Source of the DNA: Actinomycetes bacterium | GTDB lineage: Bacteria > Actinomycetota > Thermoleophilia > BMS3ABIN01 | Assembly: GCA_021790075.1 (NCBI GenBank) | Contig: JAJYIN010000033.1 | Span: 1 to 13,754, forward strand | Direction of reading: 5' to 3' | Length of the DNA stretch: 13,754 bases | Notes under the pieces: model-generated | What the model was told of the DNA's origin: nothing | Database searches by the model: none | The model's input: the letters and a program-made list of their open reading frames with translations, nothing else | Position numbers and translations under genes: made by a program | Shown: piece after piece, positions 1-6,991 of the stretch | Numbering within the stretch: the first letter of the stretch is position 1 | Layout: each line of letters starts with the position of its first letter

Positions 1-336
1 CAGGTGCAGAGCGGCGATTACCCGGCCGCCGGCCCGGTTGTACAGCTCCACCGCTGCTCCGGTAGACAGTATTTCGACACGCACGCCCCGCTCCTGAAAA
101 AAAGCGGCCGTGATCCGGGGGACCCGCATCACGCCGGAGTGGCCGGTGCCGATGATCAGCAGCTCAGGGTCCGCTTCCACCACTCCTTCCAGATCGGCCG
201 GCTCCAGCGAGTGTCCCTGCCGCCGGCGCCAGGAAGGCTCCACCCGGTCCGGGAAAATGACCAGGTCCGCTGAATAATCCACACCGTCCACGGTGATGCG
301 GCCAAAAGAATAGCGGGATATAACGTGCGCAGGCAT
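1..336 (-). CDS. Mth938-like domain protein (DUF498 family), 3' end cut by window edge
   Basis: A minus-strand reading frame runs from ATG at 336 to the left edge without a stop (112 codons). The product shows the Mth938/NDUFAF3 pattern: an FGRITVDG start (residues 11-18), a DLVIFPDRV strand (24-32), a W36 and GH (41-42) core, LLIIGTGHSG (59-68), and an STGAAVELYNR segment (91-101) leading to AALHL at the edge. Family members are about 110-125 residues, so only a few C-terminal residues are missing. The family is small and cytoplasmic, and its biochemical role in bacteria is unknown; the human relative NDUFAF3 helps assemble respiratory complex I. The ATG overlaps the TGA of the kinase/phosphatase gene upstream (ATGA), so it is the last visible gene of the long operon and probably translationally coupled. 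The family call is sure; no function is claimed. Confidence 0.85.
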   Translation of the reverse strand, partial: MPAHVISRYSFGRITVDGVDYSADLVIFPDRVEPSWRRRQGHSLEPADLEGVVEADPELLIIGTGHSGVMRVPRITAAFFQERGVRVEILSTGAAVELYNRAGGRVIAALHL

Positions 337-1046
337 CAAAACCACAACTGGAACAGGATGGTCGTCACCAGTATGCCCAGAACAGCCCCGGCGAACACCT
401 CGAACACGGAATGGATGCCCGATTCCACCCGGCTATGCGCCACCAGGAACGCCATGATGAACGCCAGGAACGAGATCAGGAGCGCATGCTGGGTGGACGC
501 CGAAACATATGTGATCGCCGTCCAGCCGGCAAAGGCGGCGGCGCTGTGCCCCGAGGGCATGCCGCCATGGAACGGGGTTCCCCGGTGGAAGATCGCCTTG
601 CCCAGGATCACCAGCAGCATCACCAGCACCAGGGCGATCACGGTCAGGTGCGCCGGCGAATGGCGCACATTGGTGATCAGCTTATGCGTGGGGTCTTCCA
701 GCTTATCAAAAAAGACCAGGTAGGCGACCGCCAGGGCGTTGAGGGCCGCGATCAGCACGGCGCCGGCGGCGACGTCCTTGGCGATCTTGGCCATCGGGTC
801 GAAGGCGGTGCCGAAGGTGTCGATGGCCGCCTCCACGGCGGTGTTGATCATCTCGGCGACGAGGACGAACGACACCGTCACCAGCAGCACTGCCAGCTCC
901 AGCCGGGAAAGGTCGAAGAAGAGGCTGGCGACGATGACCGCGAAGGCGATGGCGAAGTGGATCTTCATGTTGCGCTGGGTGCGCAACACGTGCACGATGC
1001 CCTCGAAGGCCCAGGTAAAACTTTTCAGCGTGCTTCTACGGTACAT
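336..1046 (-). CDS. DgkA-type undecaprenol/diacylglycerol kinase fused to PAP2 phosphatase
   Basis: A 236-residue integral membrane protein made of two enzymes. Residues 10-110 are a DgkA-family kinase: F14EG, LRTQRNMKIH (21-30), the catalytic-type EMINTAVEA (65-73) and the AKIAKDVAAGAVL segment (86-98). Residues 128-236 are a PAP2 phosphatase with HRGTP (154-158), PSGHS (164-168) and SR-x5-H (S205, R206, H212). The usual Asp four residues after that His is Glu216 here. In Gram-positive-type bacteria such kinases phosphorylate undecaprenol, and PAP2 enzymes strip phosphate from undecaprenyl diphosphate or other lipid phosphates, so both halves could feed the undecaprenyl-phosphate pool used for cell wall synthesis; this is inference. 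The ATG at 1046 is chosen because it begins just before the conserved kinase helix; its SD is weak. It follows ybeY after 32 bp, a pairing common in this operon type. Substrate preference cannot be read from sequence. Confidence 0.9.
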   Translation of the reverse strand: MYRRSTLKSFTWAFEGIVHVLRTQRNMKIHFAIAFAVIVASLFFDLSRLELAVLLVTVSFVLVAEMINTAVEAAIDTFGTAFDPMAKIAKDVAAGAVLIAALNALAVAYLVFFDKLEDPTHKLITNVRHSPAHLTVIALVLVMLLVILGKAIFHRGTPFHGGMPSGHSAAAFAGWTAITYVSASTQHALLISFLAFIMAFLVAHSRVESGIHSVFEVFAGAVLGILVTTILFQLWF

Positions 1047-1050
1047 GTAT

Positions 1051-1066
1051 CAACCAGCCCTGGTTG
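1051..1066. repeat. 7-bp perfect inverted repeat just upstream of the kinase/PAP2 start
   Basis: CAACCAG (1051-1057) and CTGGTTG (1060-1066) are perfect inverted copies separated by two bases. The dyad fills half of the 32-bp gap between ybeY and the kinase/PAP2 gene, ending 4 bp before the ATG on the minus strand. As RNA it could form only a strained hairpin because the loop is two bases, so a protein-binding site or chance are equally possible. No terminator T-tract follows. Confidence 0.35.
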
Positions 1067-1078
1067 CCCGCCGCTCGC

Positions 1079-1549
1079 TCACGCCCCGCCGGCCCCGCAT
1101 ATTTCCGCCACCAGCTCCGCCTGGCGGACGTCCATCTCGCCCGCGTCGGCCTCGTGGTCGTAGCCAGCGATATGGAGGACGCCGTGCACCAGCAGCAGGC
1201 AGAGTTCCTGCCTCAGGGAAGCGCCGAGCACCTCCGCCTGCGCGGCCGCCACCTGGGGACAGATGATCACGTCTCCCAGGAGCCGCGGAACCGGACCGGC
1301 GGCTTCCGGCTCCATTCTCCGGCCGGCATCGGCTTCCGCGTCCAGCGGAAAAGAGAGTACGTCCGTGGTGCCGGCGCGGCCCATGTATTGCCGGTTGAGC
1401 CGCTCCATCTCGTCGCTGCCGACGAAGGCGACGCCCAGCTCACCCTGTAAATACCCCAGATGCTCGAGCGCCCGGCTGGCCGCCGCCGCCACCCACGACA
1501 CATCGTCCGCCTGCCCGGACCGGTCCTCGACAACCACCTCCAGGCCCAC
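1079..1549 (-). CDS. ybeY: Endoribonuclease YbeY (16S rRNA 3'-end maturation)
   Basis: A 156-residue protein with the YbeY/UPF0054 zinc signature HGVLHIAGYDH: H122, H126 and H132 are the three metal ligands. The upstream TTDVLSFPL motif (61-69) and LGDVIICP (91-98) are also typical. YbeY is a cytoplasmic single-strand endoribonuclease involved in 16S rRNA 3' processing and ribosome quality control. Length matches the family (about 150-165). The start is GTG at 1549, whose first base overlaps the last base of the pgpH stop (TAGTG), with a GGGAGG ribosome site about 9 bases before it. The order phoH-pgpH-ybeY is a well-known conserved arrangement and supports the assignment. The C-terminus is Gly/Ala-rich and unremarkable. 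Confidence 0.96.
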   Translation of the reverse strand: MGLEVVVEDRSGQADDVSWVAAAASRALEHLGYLQGELGVAFVGSDEMERLNRQYMGRAGTTDVLSFPLDAEADAGRRMEPEAAGPVPRLLGDVIICPQVAAAQAEVLGASLRQELCLLLVHGVLHIAGYDHEADAGEMDVRQAELVAEICGAGGA

Positions 1550-3723
1550 TAGCCGGCGCCTCCCGCCCGGGTGGGCCTGACAGGCCGGCGCCCTGCCTGC
1601 GGCTCCGGTTCCCTCTTACTGGGGTAGGCTATACGGGTGGCGCCAAAACCGCGCAGGCTCTTCTCGAACACGTTGCGCACCTTCTCCAGGTCGCCGAAAG
1701 TCATCTGGCTCTCGCTGAGCTGCCCGTCGCGCAGCCGCTGGTCGAAGATGTCACGGATGACCGTCTTGATGTTCCTGATGGTGGGGTTCTTCAGCGAGCG
1801 GACGGCGGCCTCCACCGAATCCGCCAGCATGATGATCGCGGCTTCCCGGGAAGCCGGCTTCTGGCCCGCGTAGCGATAGGTCTCCTCGTCCACCTGGCCC
1901 TGGCCGGCGGTCTCTTTGGCTTTGTGGTAGAAATACTGCAGTACGGTTGTGCCGTGATGTTCCTTGATTATGTCAACGATGTCCGGCGGCAGGCCTTCGT
2001 CCCGGGCGAGGCGGACGCCGTCCTTGACATGGGCCGTGATCGCCAGGCGGGACAGGCCCGGTGTCAACCGGTCATGCGGGTTCTTGATATGGAACTGGTT
2101 CTCGATGAAATAGTCCGGCCGGTTCAGCTTGCCGATGTCGTGGTAATAGGCGCCCACCCGGGCCAGGAGCGGATTGGCCCCGATCGCCTCGGCGGCGGTC
2201 TCGGCGATGTTGCCCATGATGATGCTGTGGTTGTAAGTGCCGGGCGCCTTCATCATCAGCTCCTTGAGCAGCGGCCGCGTCGGATCGGCCAGCTCCAGCA
2301 GCTTCAGCGGCGTCGGCAGGTTGAAGACCATCTCATAAATGGTGATGAGTCCCATCGCCGCCACAATCGAGAGGAAACCGTTGCCCAGCGCCCACACCAG
2401 GCTGCTGCCCGCCTGGGACAGGGACCCATGGCTGATCTGGCTGGCGCCCACCGCGGTGGCGGCCACCACCATGGAGGCAATCAGTCCGGCCTTGAGGAGA
2501 TCCCGCCGGTGGATGACGTTGGTCACCAGGAAGACCGCCGACAGCCCCCCGAACAGCGCCACGAGGATGTACTGGGGGTCCGAGCCGCCGATGATGGCCA
2601 GGTTGACACTGGCCAGGACGACGAGGATGCTGGAAAGCCGCGTTTGCAGCATCATCGTCCCCAGCATCCCCAGCGCCGCCATGGGAACGACGAGCGGCGA
2701 GAGGGGGGCGATGACCGCCACCCGGTCCAGGCCGGTGAACAGCAGCAGCAGCGTGACGACGATGAACATGTAAGCGCGCGACTCGCGCACCCGCCGCTCA
2801 AAGCTCCTCACATAAAAAGCGACGAAAGTCACCTCGATCAGGCACAACAGGCCGATGCCGGCAATGGCGCCGTAATCGCCGCCGCGTCCGCCCGTGAGGC
2901 CCAAAGCCTGCAGGGTGGCCATGTCGGCGTCGGTAATGACCTGACCGGGGGACAGGATCGTCTCGCCGCTGCGGACGGTGACGACGACGTCAGGAACGCC
3001 GGCGGAGGCCTGGTCGCGGGCCTGCTGCGTCTTGGCCGCGTCGTAGATGTTGTTGGGCGCCAGGTAGGCGCCGCCGGCGTCGCTGGCAGCGTCCATCTCC
3101 GCCTGGCTCAAAGGCATCGTTTCCAGCAGCGATTTCAGGCGGTCCTTGTCAGTGGGCAGGGAAGCATCGGTGACATTGCCTTCCAGGATGCGCTGCTCGG
3201 CGTCCAGGACCGCCTGCCGCACCGCCGCCAGCCGGTCAGGACTGAGGCCGGCCAGGGTGCTGGCGGTCGCCGCGCTGATCTGGGGAGCCCCCGGAATCTG
3301 CTGGATGCGCTGGGCCGCCCGGGCAGGATTATAAGGCTGGCCCGCCGCCTGGGCCGACGCGGCCTCGCCGGAGACGATGCCGCTGATGGTGTCGAAGTAA
3401 GTGCCGACGTCCCTGGTCACCTTGGGCAGCACCGAGGGATCGAAGCTGAGGACCGGCGCGACGTTGTCCGCCGCCTGCTGGCGGCGCTGCTGGGTCTCGG
3501 CGCTGTTGGTGAACGTCAGGCTCGCGGGAGCGCGGACGAAGTCCGTCGCCACCTGCCCCACCTTGAGGTCGCCGCTGGAAGGCAGGTGGACGCTGGCCAG
3601 CAGCGCCCACAGGGCCACAAAGGTGAGAGCGGCCATGATGAAGCCGAACACCTTCAGATCGACGGCGTTGACAAGACGGCGCACAGATATGACCAGACGC
3701 CCCGGTAAGGAAGACGGGTTCAT
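1549..3723 (-). CDS. pgpH: PgpH-type 7TM HD-domain cyclic-di-AMP phosphodiesterase
   Basis: A 724-residue membrane enzyme. After one N-terminal membrane helix (about 27-46) comes a long extracytoplasmic region (about 50-280) rich in Ala/Gln, as in the 7TMR-HD family. A block of about seven membrane helices follows (about 284-467), then a cytoplasmic HD domain. Metal-binding residues are visible: H499 in TYNHS, H528-D529 in YYHDIGK, H589/H590 in KEHHGT and D635 in LADSVEAA. Characterised relatives such as Listeria PgpH hydrolyse c-di-AMP to pApA, controlling turgor and wall-related signalling; that reaction is inferred here from family. The ATG overlaps the phoH stop (ATGA) and has AGGAAG before it. 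The arginine/proline-rich tail after residue 700 is lineage-specific. Presence of PgpH implies the host makes c-di-AMP, though no cyclase gene lies in the window. Confidence 0.93.
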   Translation of the reverse strand: MNPSSLPGRLVISVRRLVNAVDLKVFGFIMAALTFVALWALLASVHLPSSGDLKVGQVATDFVRAPASLTFTNSAETQQRRQQAADNVAPVLSFDPSVLPKVTRDVGTYFDTISGIVSGEAASAQAAGQPYNPARAAQRIQQIPGAPQISAATASTLAGLSPDRLAAVRQAVLDAEQRILEGNVTDASLPTDKDRLKSLLETMPLSQAEMDAASDAGGAYLAPNNIYDAAKTQQARDQASAGVPDVVVTVRSGETILSPGQVITDADMATLQALGLTGGRGGDYGAIAGIGLLCLIEVTFVAFYVRSFERRVRESRAYMFIVVTLLLLFTGLDRVAVIAPLSPLVVPMAALGMLGTMMLQTRLSSILVVLASVNLAIIGGSDPQYILVALFGGLSAVFLVTNVIHRRDLLKAGLIASMVVAATAVGASQISHGSLSQAGSSLVWALGNGFLSIVAAMGLITIYEMVFNLPTPLKLLELADPTRPLLKELMMKAPGTYNHSIIMGNIAETAAEAIGANPLLARVGAYYHDIGKLNRPDYFIENQFHIKNPHDRLTPGLSRLAITAHVKDGVRLARDEGLPPDIVDIIKEHHGTTVLQYFYHKAKETAGQGQVDEETYRYAGQKPASREAAIIMLADSVEAAVRSLKNPTIRNIKTVIRDIFDQRLRDGQLSESQMTFGDLEKVRNVFEKSLRGFGATRIAYPSKREPEPQAGRRPVRPTRAGGAG

Positions 3724-4664
3724 GAACTTCCTGAGTATTTCTTGTAAGCAGCCACGATCTTCTGCACCAGCTTGTGGCGGACCACGTCCCTGCTTTCAAA
3801 ATTGATAAAGGCGATATCGGCCACATCCCCCAGTATATCAACCACGGTGGCCAGCCCCGAGAAGCGGATGTCGGGCAGGTCCACCTGGGTGATGTCACCG
3901 GTGACCACCATGCGGGAGCCGAAACCCAGACGGGTGAGGAACATTTTCATCTGCTCGGGACTCGTATTCTGGGCTTCGTCCAGGATGATGAACGAGTCGT
4001 TGAGCGTGCGGCCGCGCATGAACGCCAGCGGCGCCACCTCGATGGCGCCCTTCTCCATGAGGGCGGTCAGCCGGTCCGGCTCCACCATGTCGTACAGGGC
4101 GTCAAAGAGCGGCCTCAGATACGGGTCGACCTTTTCCAGCATGGTGCCGGGCAGGAATCCGATCTTCTCCCCGGCCTCCACCGCCGGCCGCGTCAGGATG
4201 ATCCGGTTGACCTTCTTGGACAGAAGTTCGCTCACCGCCACCGCCAGGGCCAGGTAGGTCTTGCCGGTGCCGGCCGGGCCGATGGCGAAGGTGATGCTGC
4301 TCTTCCGGATGGCGTCGACGTATTTCTTCTGGTTGGCCGTCTTGGGAACGATGCGCCGGCCGCGGTGCTCCCAGACCACGTCGCCGAGAACCTCGGCCGG
4401 GCGGCCTTCCTCATCCGCCATCAGGGAGCTCACCGATTCCACCGTCTCCGCGTCCACGACGTGGCCGGCGTCGATCAGCTCGACCAGCTCGCCGATGACG
4501 GCCTTGCCGCGCTCGACCTCGGCGCCCTCGCCTTCCAGGGAAATGACATTGCCGCGGATGCCGATGTCGCAGCCCAGCTGTTTTTCCAGCAGCTTCAGGT
4601 TGGCGTCATGCTCGCCGGCCAGCTCCACGATCACCTCGTTCCCGTATTCCAGGCTGGTCTTCAT
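3720..4664 (-). CDS. phoH: PhoH family ATPase
   Basis: A 314-residue P-loop NTPase of the PhoH/PhoL family. The N-terminal ~75 residues form the KH-like nucleic-acid-binding part of long PhoH proteins. The ATPase core has Walker A GPAGTGKT (129-136), ILTRPAVEAGEKIGFLPG (156-173), Walker B FIILDEAQN (225-233) and the sensor segment VTGDITQVDLP (254-264). PhoH proteins are cytoplasmic and linked to RNA handling and ribosome maturation, consistent with ybeY downstream, but their precise role is not settled. Length fits the family (310-350). The start is the ATG overlapping the yqeY stop (ATGA), and the gene ends in another ATGA overlap with pgpH, so yqeY-phoH-pgpH are probably translated in a coupled way. 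No motif is missing. Confidence 0.96.
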   Translation of the reverse strand: MKTSLEYGNEVIVELAGEHDANLKLLEKQLGCDIGIRGNVISLEGEGAEVERGKAVIGELVELIDAGHVVDAETVESVSSLMADEEGRPAEVLGDVVWEHRGRRIVPKTANQKKYVDAIRKSSITFAIGPAGTGKTYLALAVAVSELLSKKVNRIILTRPAVEAGEKIGFLPGTMLEKVDPYLRPLFDALYDMVEPDRLTALMEKGAIEVAPLAFMRGRTLNDSFIILDEAQNTSPEQMKMFLTRLGFGSRMVVTGDITQVDLPDIRFSGLATVVDILGDVADIAFINFESRDVVRHKLVQKIVAAYKKYSGSS

Positions 4665-5107
4665 CCTGACAACCTCTTTTTCACCAGTCCGCTGACCACC
4701 TTGCCGTCGGCGCGTCCTTCCGTGCGCGGCATCACCTGCGACATCACCTTGCCCATGTCTTTTATGCCGGCGGCGCCGGTGGCCGCGATCGCCTCATCGA
4801 CCAGGCCGGCCAGCTCCGATTCCTCCATCGCCTGCGGCAGGTAGCCGTCGATCAGCGCGGCCTCCGATTCTTCCCGGAGGGCCCGCTCCCCGGCCCCGCC
4901 GGAGCGGAATGCTTCCGCCGCCTGCAGGCGCCGCTTCTTCTCGGTTTTCAGCACGGCCCGTTCCTGTTCCTCGCCAAACTCGCCGGCCGCCTCCTTGGCG
5001 CCCATCTGCAGCTGGCTGAGGAGCATGCGGAGGGCGCCGGCGCGCTCCTTGTCACCGGACTTCATCGCCGCCACCATGTCTTTCTGTATCTGTTCGGTTA
5101 TGCTCAC
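4661..5107 (-). CDS. yqeY: GatB/YqeY domain protein
   Basis: A 148-residue stand-alone YqeY protein. It has the usual opening amphipathic helix with AMKSGDKERAGALRMLLS (14-31), the EEQERAVLKTEKKRR segment, the LIDGYLPQAMEESEL linker (85-99) and the helical tail domain with MGKVMSQVMPRTEGRADGKVVS. The tail domain is related to the C-terminus of GatB, the tRNA-dependent amidotransferase subunit, and may bind tRNA, but YqeY's own function is not firmly known. Length matches the family (about 147-150). The start is GTG at 5107, selected by a near-perfect ribosome site (AAGGAGGAA) five bases upstream; no ATG fits. It sits between the HIT gene and phoH, its usual place in this operon. Confidence 0.94.
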   Translation of the reverse strand: MSITEQIQKDMVAAMKSGDKERAGALRMLLSQLQMGAKEAAGEFGEEQERAVLKTEKKRRLQAAEAFRSGGAGERALREESEAALIDGYLPQAMEESELAGLVDEAIAATGAAGIKDMGKVMSQVMPRTEGRADGKVVSGLVKKRLSG

Positions 5108-5110
5108 CGG

Positions 5111-5119
5111 TTCCTCCTT
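5111..5119 (-). promoter_or_regulatory. Strong ribosome binding site fixing the GTG start of yqeY
   Basis: On the minus strand AAGGAGGAA ends three bases before GTG, with GGAGG five bases from it. It lies in the 13-bp gap after the HIT gene stop and is one of the best Shine-Dalgarno matches in the window, settling the GTG as the yqeY start. Confidence 0.8.
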
Positions 5120-5120
5120 G

Positions 5121-5465
5121 TCAAAACCCCAGTGATTTACCGGCTATCAAGTGCCAGTGCAGGTGGAAGATGATCTGGCCTCCGCCGCTGCCGACATTAG
5201 TGATCACCCGGTAGCCGGGATCGAGCACGTCCAGCTCCCGGGCGGTGCGGACGATGAACTCCAGCATCCGCTGGGACAGGCCTCCGGGGGCCTCGCCGAT
5301 CTCGTTGAGAGACGGGATGTGCGCCTTGGGCATCACCAGCACGTGGACGGGCGCCTTGGGATACTTGTCCCGGATCGCCAGGAACTCATCGTCCTCGAGC
5401 ACCATGTCCGCCGGCGCCGCCCCGGCGATGATGCGGCAAAAAAGACAATCTCTGGCTCCGTCCAA
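5121..5465 (-). CDS. HIT family (HINT-type) nucleotide hydrolase
   Basis: A 114-residue histidine-triad protein. The triad HLHWH (H101, H103, H105) sits in GQIIFHLHWHLIAG, and H48 in VMPKAHIPSL is the usual upstream His. CLFC (7-10) at the N-terminus is the zinc-type CxxC seen in many bacterial HINT proteins. HINT enzymes are cytoplasmic nucleoside phosphoramidate hydrolases, acting for example on AMP-lysine-type bonds; the physiological substrate is unknown. Length fits the family. The start is TTG at 5465, directly abutting the mtaB stop, supported by AGGAGG eight bases upstream. The gene commonly lies between mtaB/rsmE-type genes and yqeY in this operon. Confidence 0.93.
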   Translation of the reverse strand: MDGARDCLFCRIIAGAAPADMVLEDDEFLAIRDKYPKAPVHVLVMPKAHIPSLNEIGEAPGGLSQRMLEFIVRTARELDVLDPGYRVITNVGSGGGQIIFHLHWHLIAGKSLGF

Positions 5466-6854
5466 TCAGCCTTCCTCCTGCCAGCCGTCAACTAATCTTC
5501 CCTTAATCCCGTCGCCGGTAACAGCCTCCGCCAGCACCCGGCCGACGGGCGCGGTGACGGCGTCGGGGACCGTGAAACGGGTATAGTCGGAACTATATCC
5601 TCCCAGCCCGCCAGACGGGAGTGGCGATTCCCACAGAACTTCGCTTACCTGCCCCAGTTTCCTCTCCCGGAAGGCGTGTCCCAGTCGGTCTGACAGGCGC
5701 CGCAGCCGCAGGCTGCGGCGCTTCTTCTCGGGCGGCGGCACAGGGTCCCCCTGTGCCGCCGCCCGGGTCCCCGGCCTTTGCGAATAAGTAAAAACGTGCG
5801 CCTTCGAGAAACCCATCTCCTCCACAAACTCCAGCGTCCTCTCAAAAGCCGCCTCATCCTCCGCCGGATAGCCCACGATCACGTCCGTCGTCAGGTTGAC
5901 CCCCGGCAGCGCTTCCCGGATGCGCGCCACGGCGGCGGCAAAATCCGCCCGCCGGTAGCAGCGGCCCATGTCCGCCAGCACGCCGTCATCGCCGCTCTGG
6001 AGCGGCAGGTGCAGATGCCGGCCGATTACCTCGTTGCCGGCCAGCACGTCAACAAGCTCAGGCGTGACATCGGTGGCCTCGATGGAACTGAGCCTGAGCC
6101 TCAGCAGTCCCGGCGTTGCCGCCAGCGCGGCCAGCAGCCCCGGCAACCGCACCGGGCCGTCCCGGTAGGCGCCCACGTTGATGCCGGTCGCCACCAGCTC
6201 CAGGAAACCGCCGCTCACCCGCGCCGCCGCTTCCGCCTGAAGCGCCGCTGCCGGCAGGCTGCGGGGCCGGCCGCGCACCAGTGGCACGACGCAGTAAGAG
6301 CACATGCCGGCGCAGCCCTCCTGGACCTTGAGAAAAAAGCGGGTGCGCCGCGTCCTTCGATCGACTTTGCCGCCGCCCTCCGGACTGCGAAATCCGCCAT
6401 CATCCACGGCGCCGCTATCATGCTCAAGAGCGGCTTCACCAACCGCCGGGGCCGGCCACCCCATTCCCAGGCGCGCCGCAATCGCCGCGGCCGCCTCCGC
6501 CGGCTCGCCGGCGACAGCCTCCACGTTCTCCCCCATCGCCTCAAAAACTTCAGGCGCCAGCCGGGCAGCGCAGCCGGTGACAAATACGCGGCCTTCCGGC
6601 CCCACCCGCCTGAGGGCGCGGCGCACTTCCTTGCGCGACTGCTTCTCACCCTCAGCAGTGACGCAGCAGGTGCCGACGATCTCTACCGGCGCCCCTGTTC
6701 CGCGGTTCGTGCACTCCATCCCGCCGTTGCCCTGGTATGCTGCCCTGTCATCGCCCGAGCAAGTCACTTCGCCGGCCAACAACTGCTCCGCCACCGACTG
6801 GGTGTCGGCGAAGTTGACCTTGCATCCGAGAGTATGTGTCACAATCTTTCCCAT
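5466..6854 (-). CDS. mtaB: tRNA (N6-threonylcarbamoyladenosine(37)-C2)-methylthiotransferase MtaB
   Basis: A 462-residue radical-SAM methylthiotransferase that converts t6A37 of ANN-decoding tRNAs to ms2t6A. The N-terminal UPF0004 domain carries the auxiliary-cluster cysteines C11 (THTLGCKVN), C63 (GTCCVT) and C95 (VTGC). The radical-SAM cluster is CAGMCSYC (C181, C185, C188). LPLQSGDD (283-290), TTDVIVGYPAEDE (322-334) and FTYSQRPGTRAA (355-366) are strongly MtaB-like, and a short TRAM-type tail follows residue 400. Two oddities: the NTC motif reads GTC, and the stretch between C11 and C63 is about 16 residues longer than in B. subtilis YqeV (from memory), adding cysteines C32 and C48. The ATG at 6854 gives the canonical MxxxxxxTLGC start but has no clear ribosome site; a mini-ORF precedes it. 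MtaB rather than MiaB or RimO is favoured by the TLGCKVN motif. Confidence 0.93.
   Translation of the reverse strand: MGKIVTHTLGCKVNFADTQSVAEQLLAGEVTCSGDDRAAYQGNGGMECTNRGTGAPVEIVGTCCVTAEGEKQSRKEVRRALRRVGPEGRVFVTGCAARLAPEVFEAMGENVEAVAGEPAEAAAAIAARLGMGWPAPAVGEAALEHDSGAVDDGGFRSPEGGGKVDRRTRRTRFFLKVQEGCAGMCSYCVVPLVRGRPRSLPAAALQAEAAARVSGGFLELVATGINVGAYRDGPVRLPGLLAALAATPGLLRLRLSSIEATDVTPELVDVLAGNEVIGRHLHLPLQSGDDGVLADMGRCYRRADFAAAVARIREALPGVNLTTDVIVGYPAEDEAAFERTLEFVEEMGFSKAHVFTYSQRPGTRAAAQGDPVPPPEKKRRSLRLRRLSDRLGHAFRERKLGQVSEVLWESPLPSGGLGGYSSDYTRFTVPDAVTAPVGRVLAEAVTGDGIKGRLVDGWQEEG
5472..5480 (-). promoter_or_regulatory. Ribosome binding site supporting the TTG start of the HIT gene
   Basis: CAGGAGGAA on the minus strand lies inside the last codons of mtaB, eight bases before TTG at 5465. 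No ATG or GTG is placed so well, so this site decides the start. Confidence 0.7.
5697..5721. repeat. 11-bp perfect hairpin inside mtaB
   Basis: Arms 5697-5707 and 5711-5721 are perfectly complementary around a three-base loop. The hairpin lies eight bases from a second, longer one (5729-5765), both in the codons for the basic linker between the radical-SAM domain and the TRAM tail (about residues 369-391). The reading frame is intact through it. No T-tract follows, so it is not a classical terminator. Confidence 0.6.
5729..5765. repeat. 17-bp perfect hairpin inside mtaB
   Basis: Arms 5729-5745 and 5749-5765 are perfectly complementary over 17 bp with loop TCC, nearly all G:C. It encodes the QGDPVPPPE stretch of MtaB (about 368-376) on the minus strand. 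Such a stem is much stronger than expected by chance even in GC-rich DNA, and with the neighbouring 11-bp hairpin it forms a tandem structure in the mRNA. Confidence 0.65.
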
Positions 6855-6857
6855 AAT

Positions 6858-6893
6858 TCAAATTTCAGTGACAGCGGACAGGATATCGTCCAT
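6858..6893 (-). promoter_or_regulatory. Candidate 11-codon leader mini-ORF ahead of mtaB
   Basis: On the minus strand ATG at 6893 opens an 11-codon frame (MDDILSAVTEI) ending in TGA three bases before the mtaB ATG. A GAGGGG ribosome-like site (6899-6904) lies five bases upstream, whereas mtaB itself has none. The arrangement would allow ribosomes finishing the mini-ORF to restart on mtaB. The peptide matches nothing I recognise; chance is possible. The remaining 6905-6991 stretch of the gap shows no gene and no clear terminator. Confidence 0.3.
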
Positions 6894-6991
6894 CTTGACC
6901 CCTCGCCCGCCGATGTTTTTCCATCCCGCCCTCCCGCGGCCGACGCAATCTTTTTCCCCAGCCCGGCCGTCCTGCCACCGGTGTATTTTTT

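Noticed and set aside
1924..3708. A 594-codon open frame on the plus strand opposite pgpH
   Set aside because: Composition is His/Arg/Gln/Asp-rich and unlike a folded protein; it mirrors codon bias of the well-conserved PgpH on the other strand.
3774..4844. A 356-codon plus-strand frame opposite phoH and yqeY
   Set aside because: Shadow of two conserved genes; no motifs.
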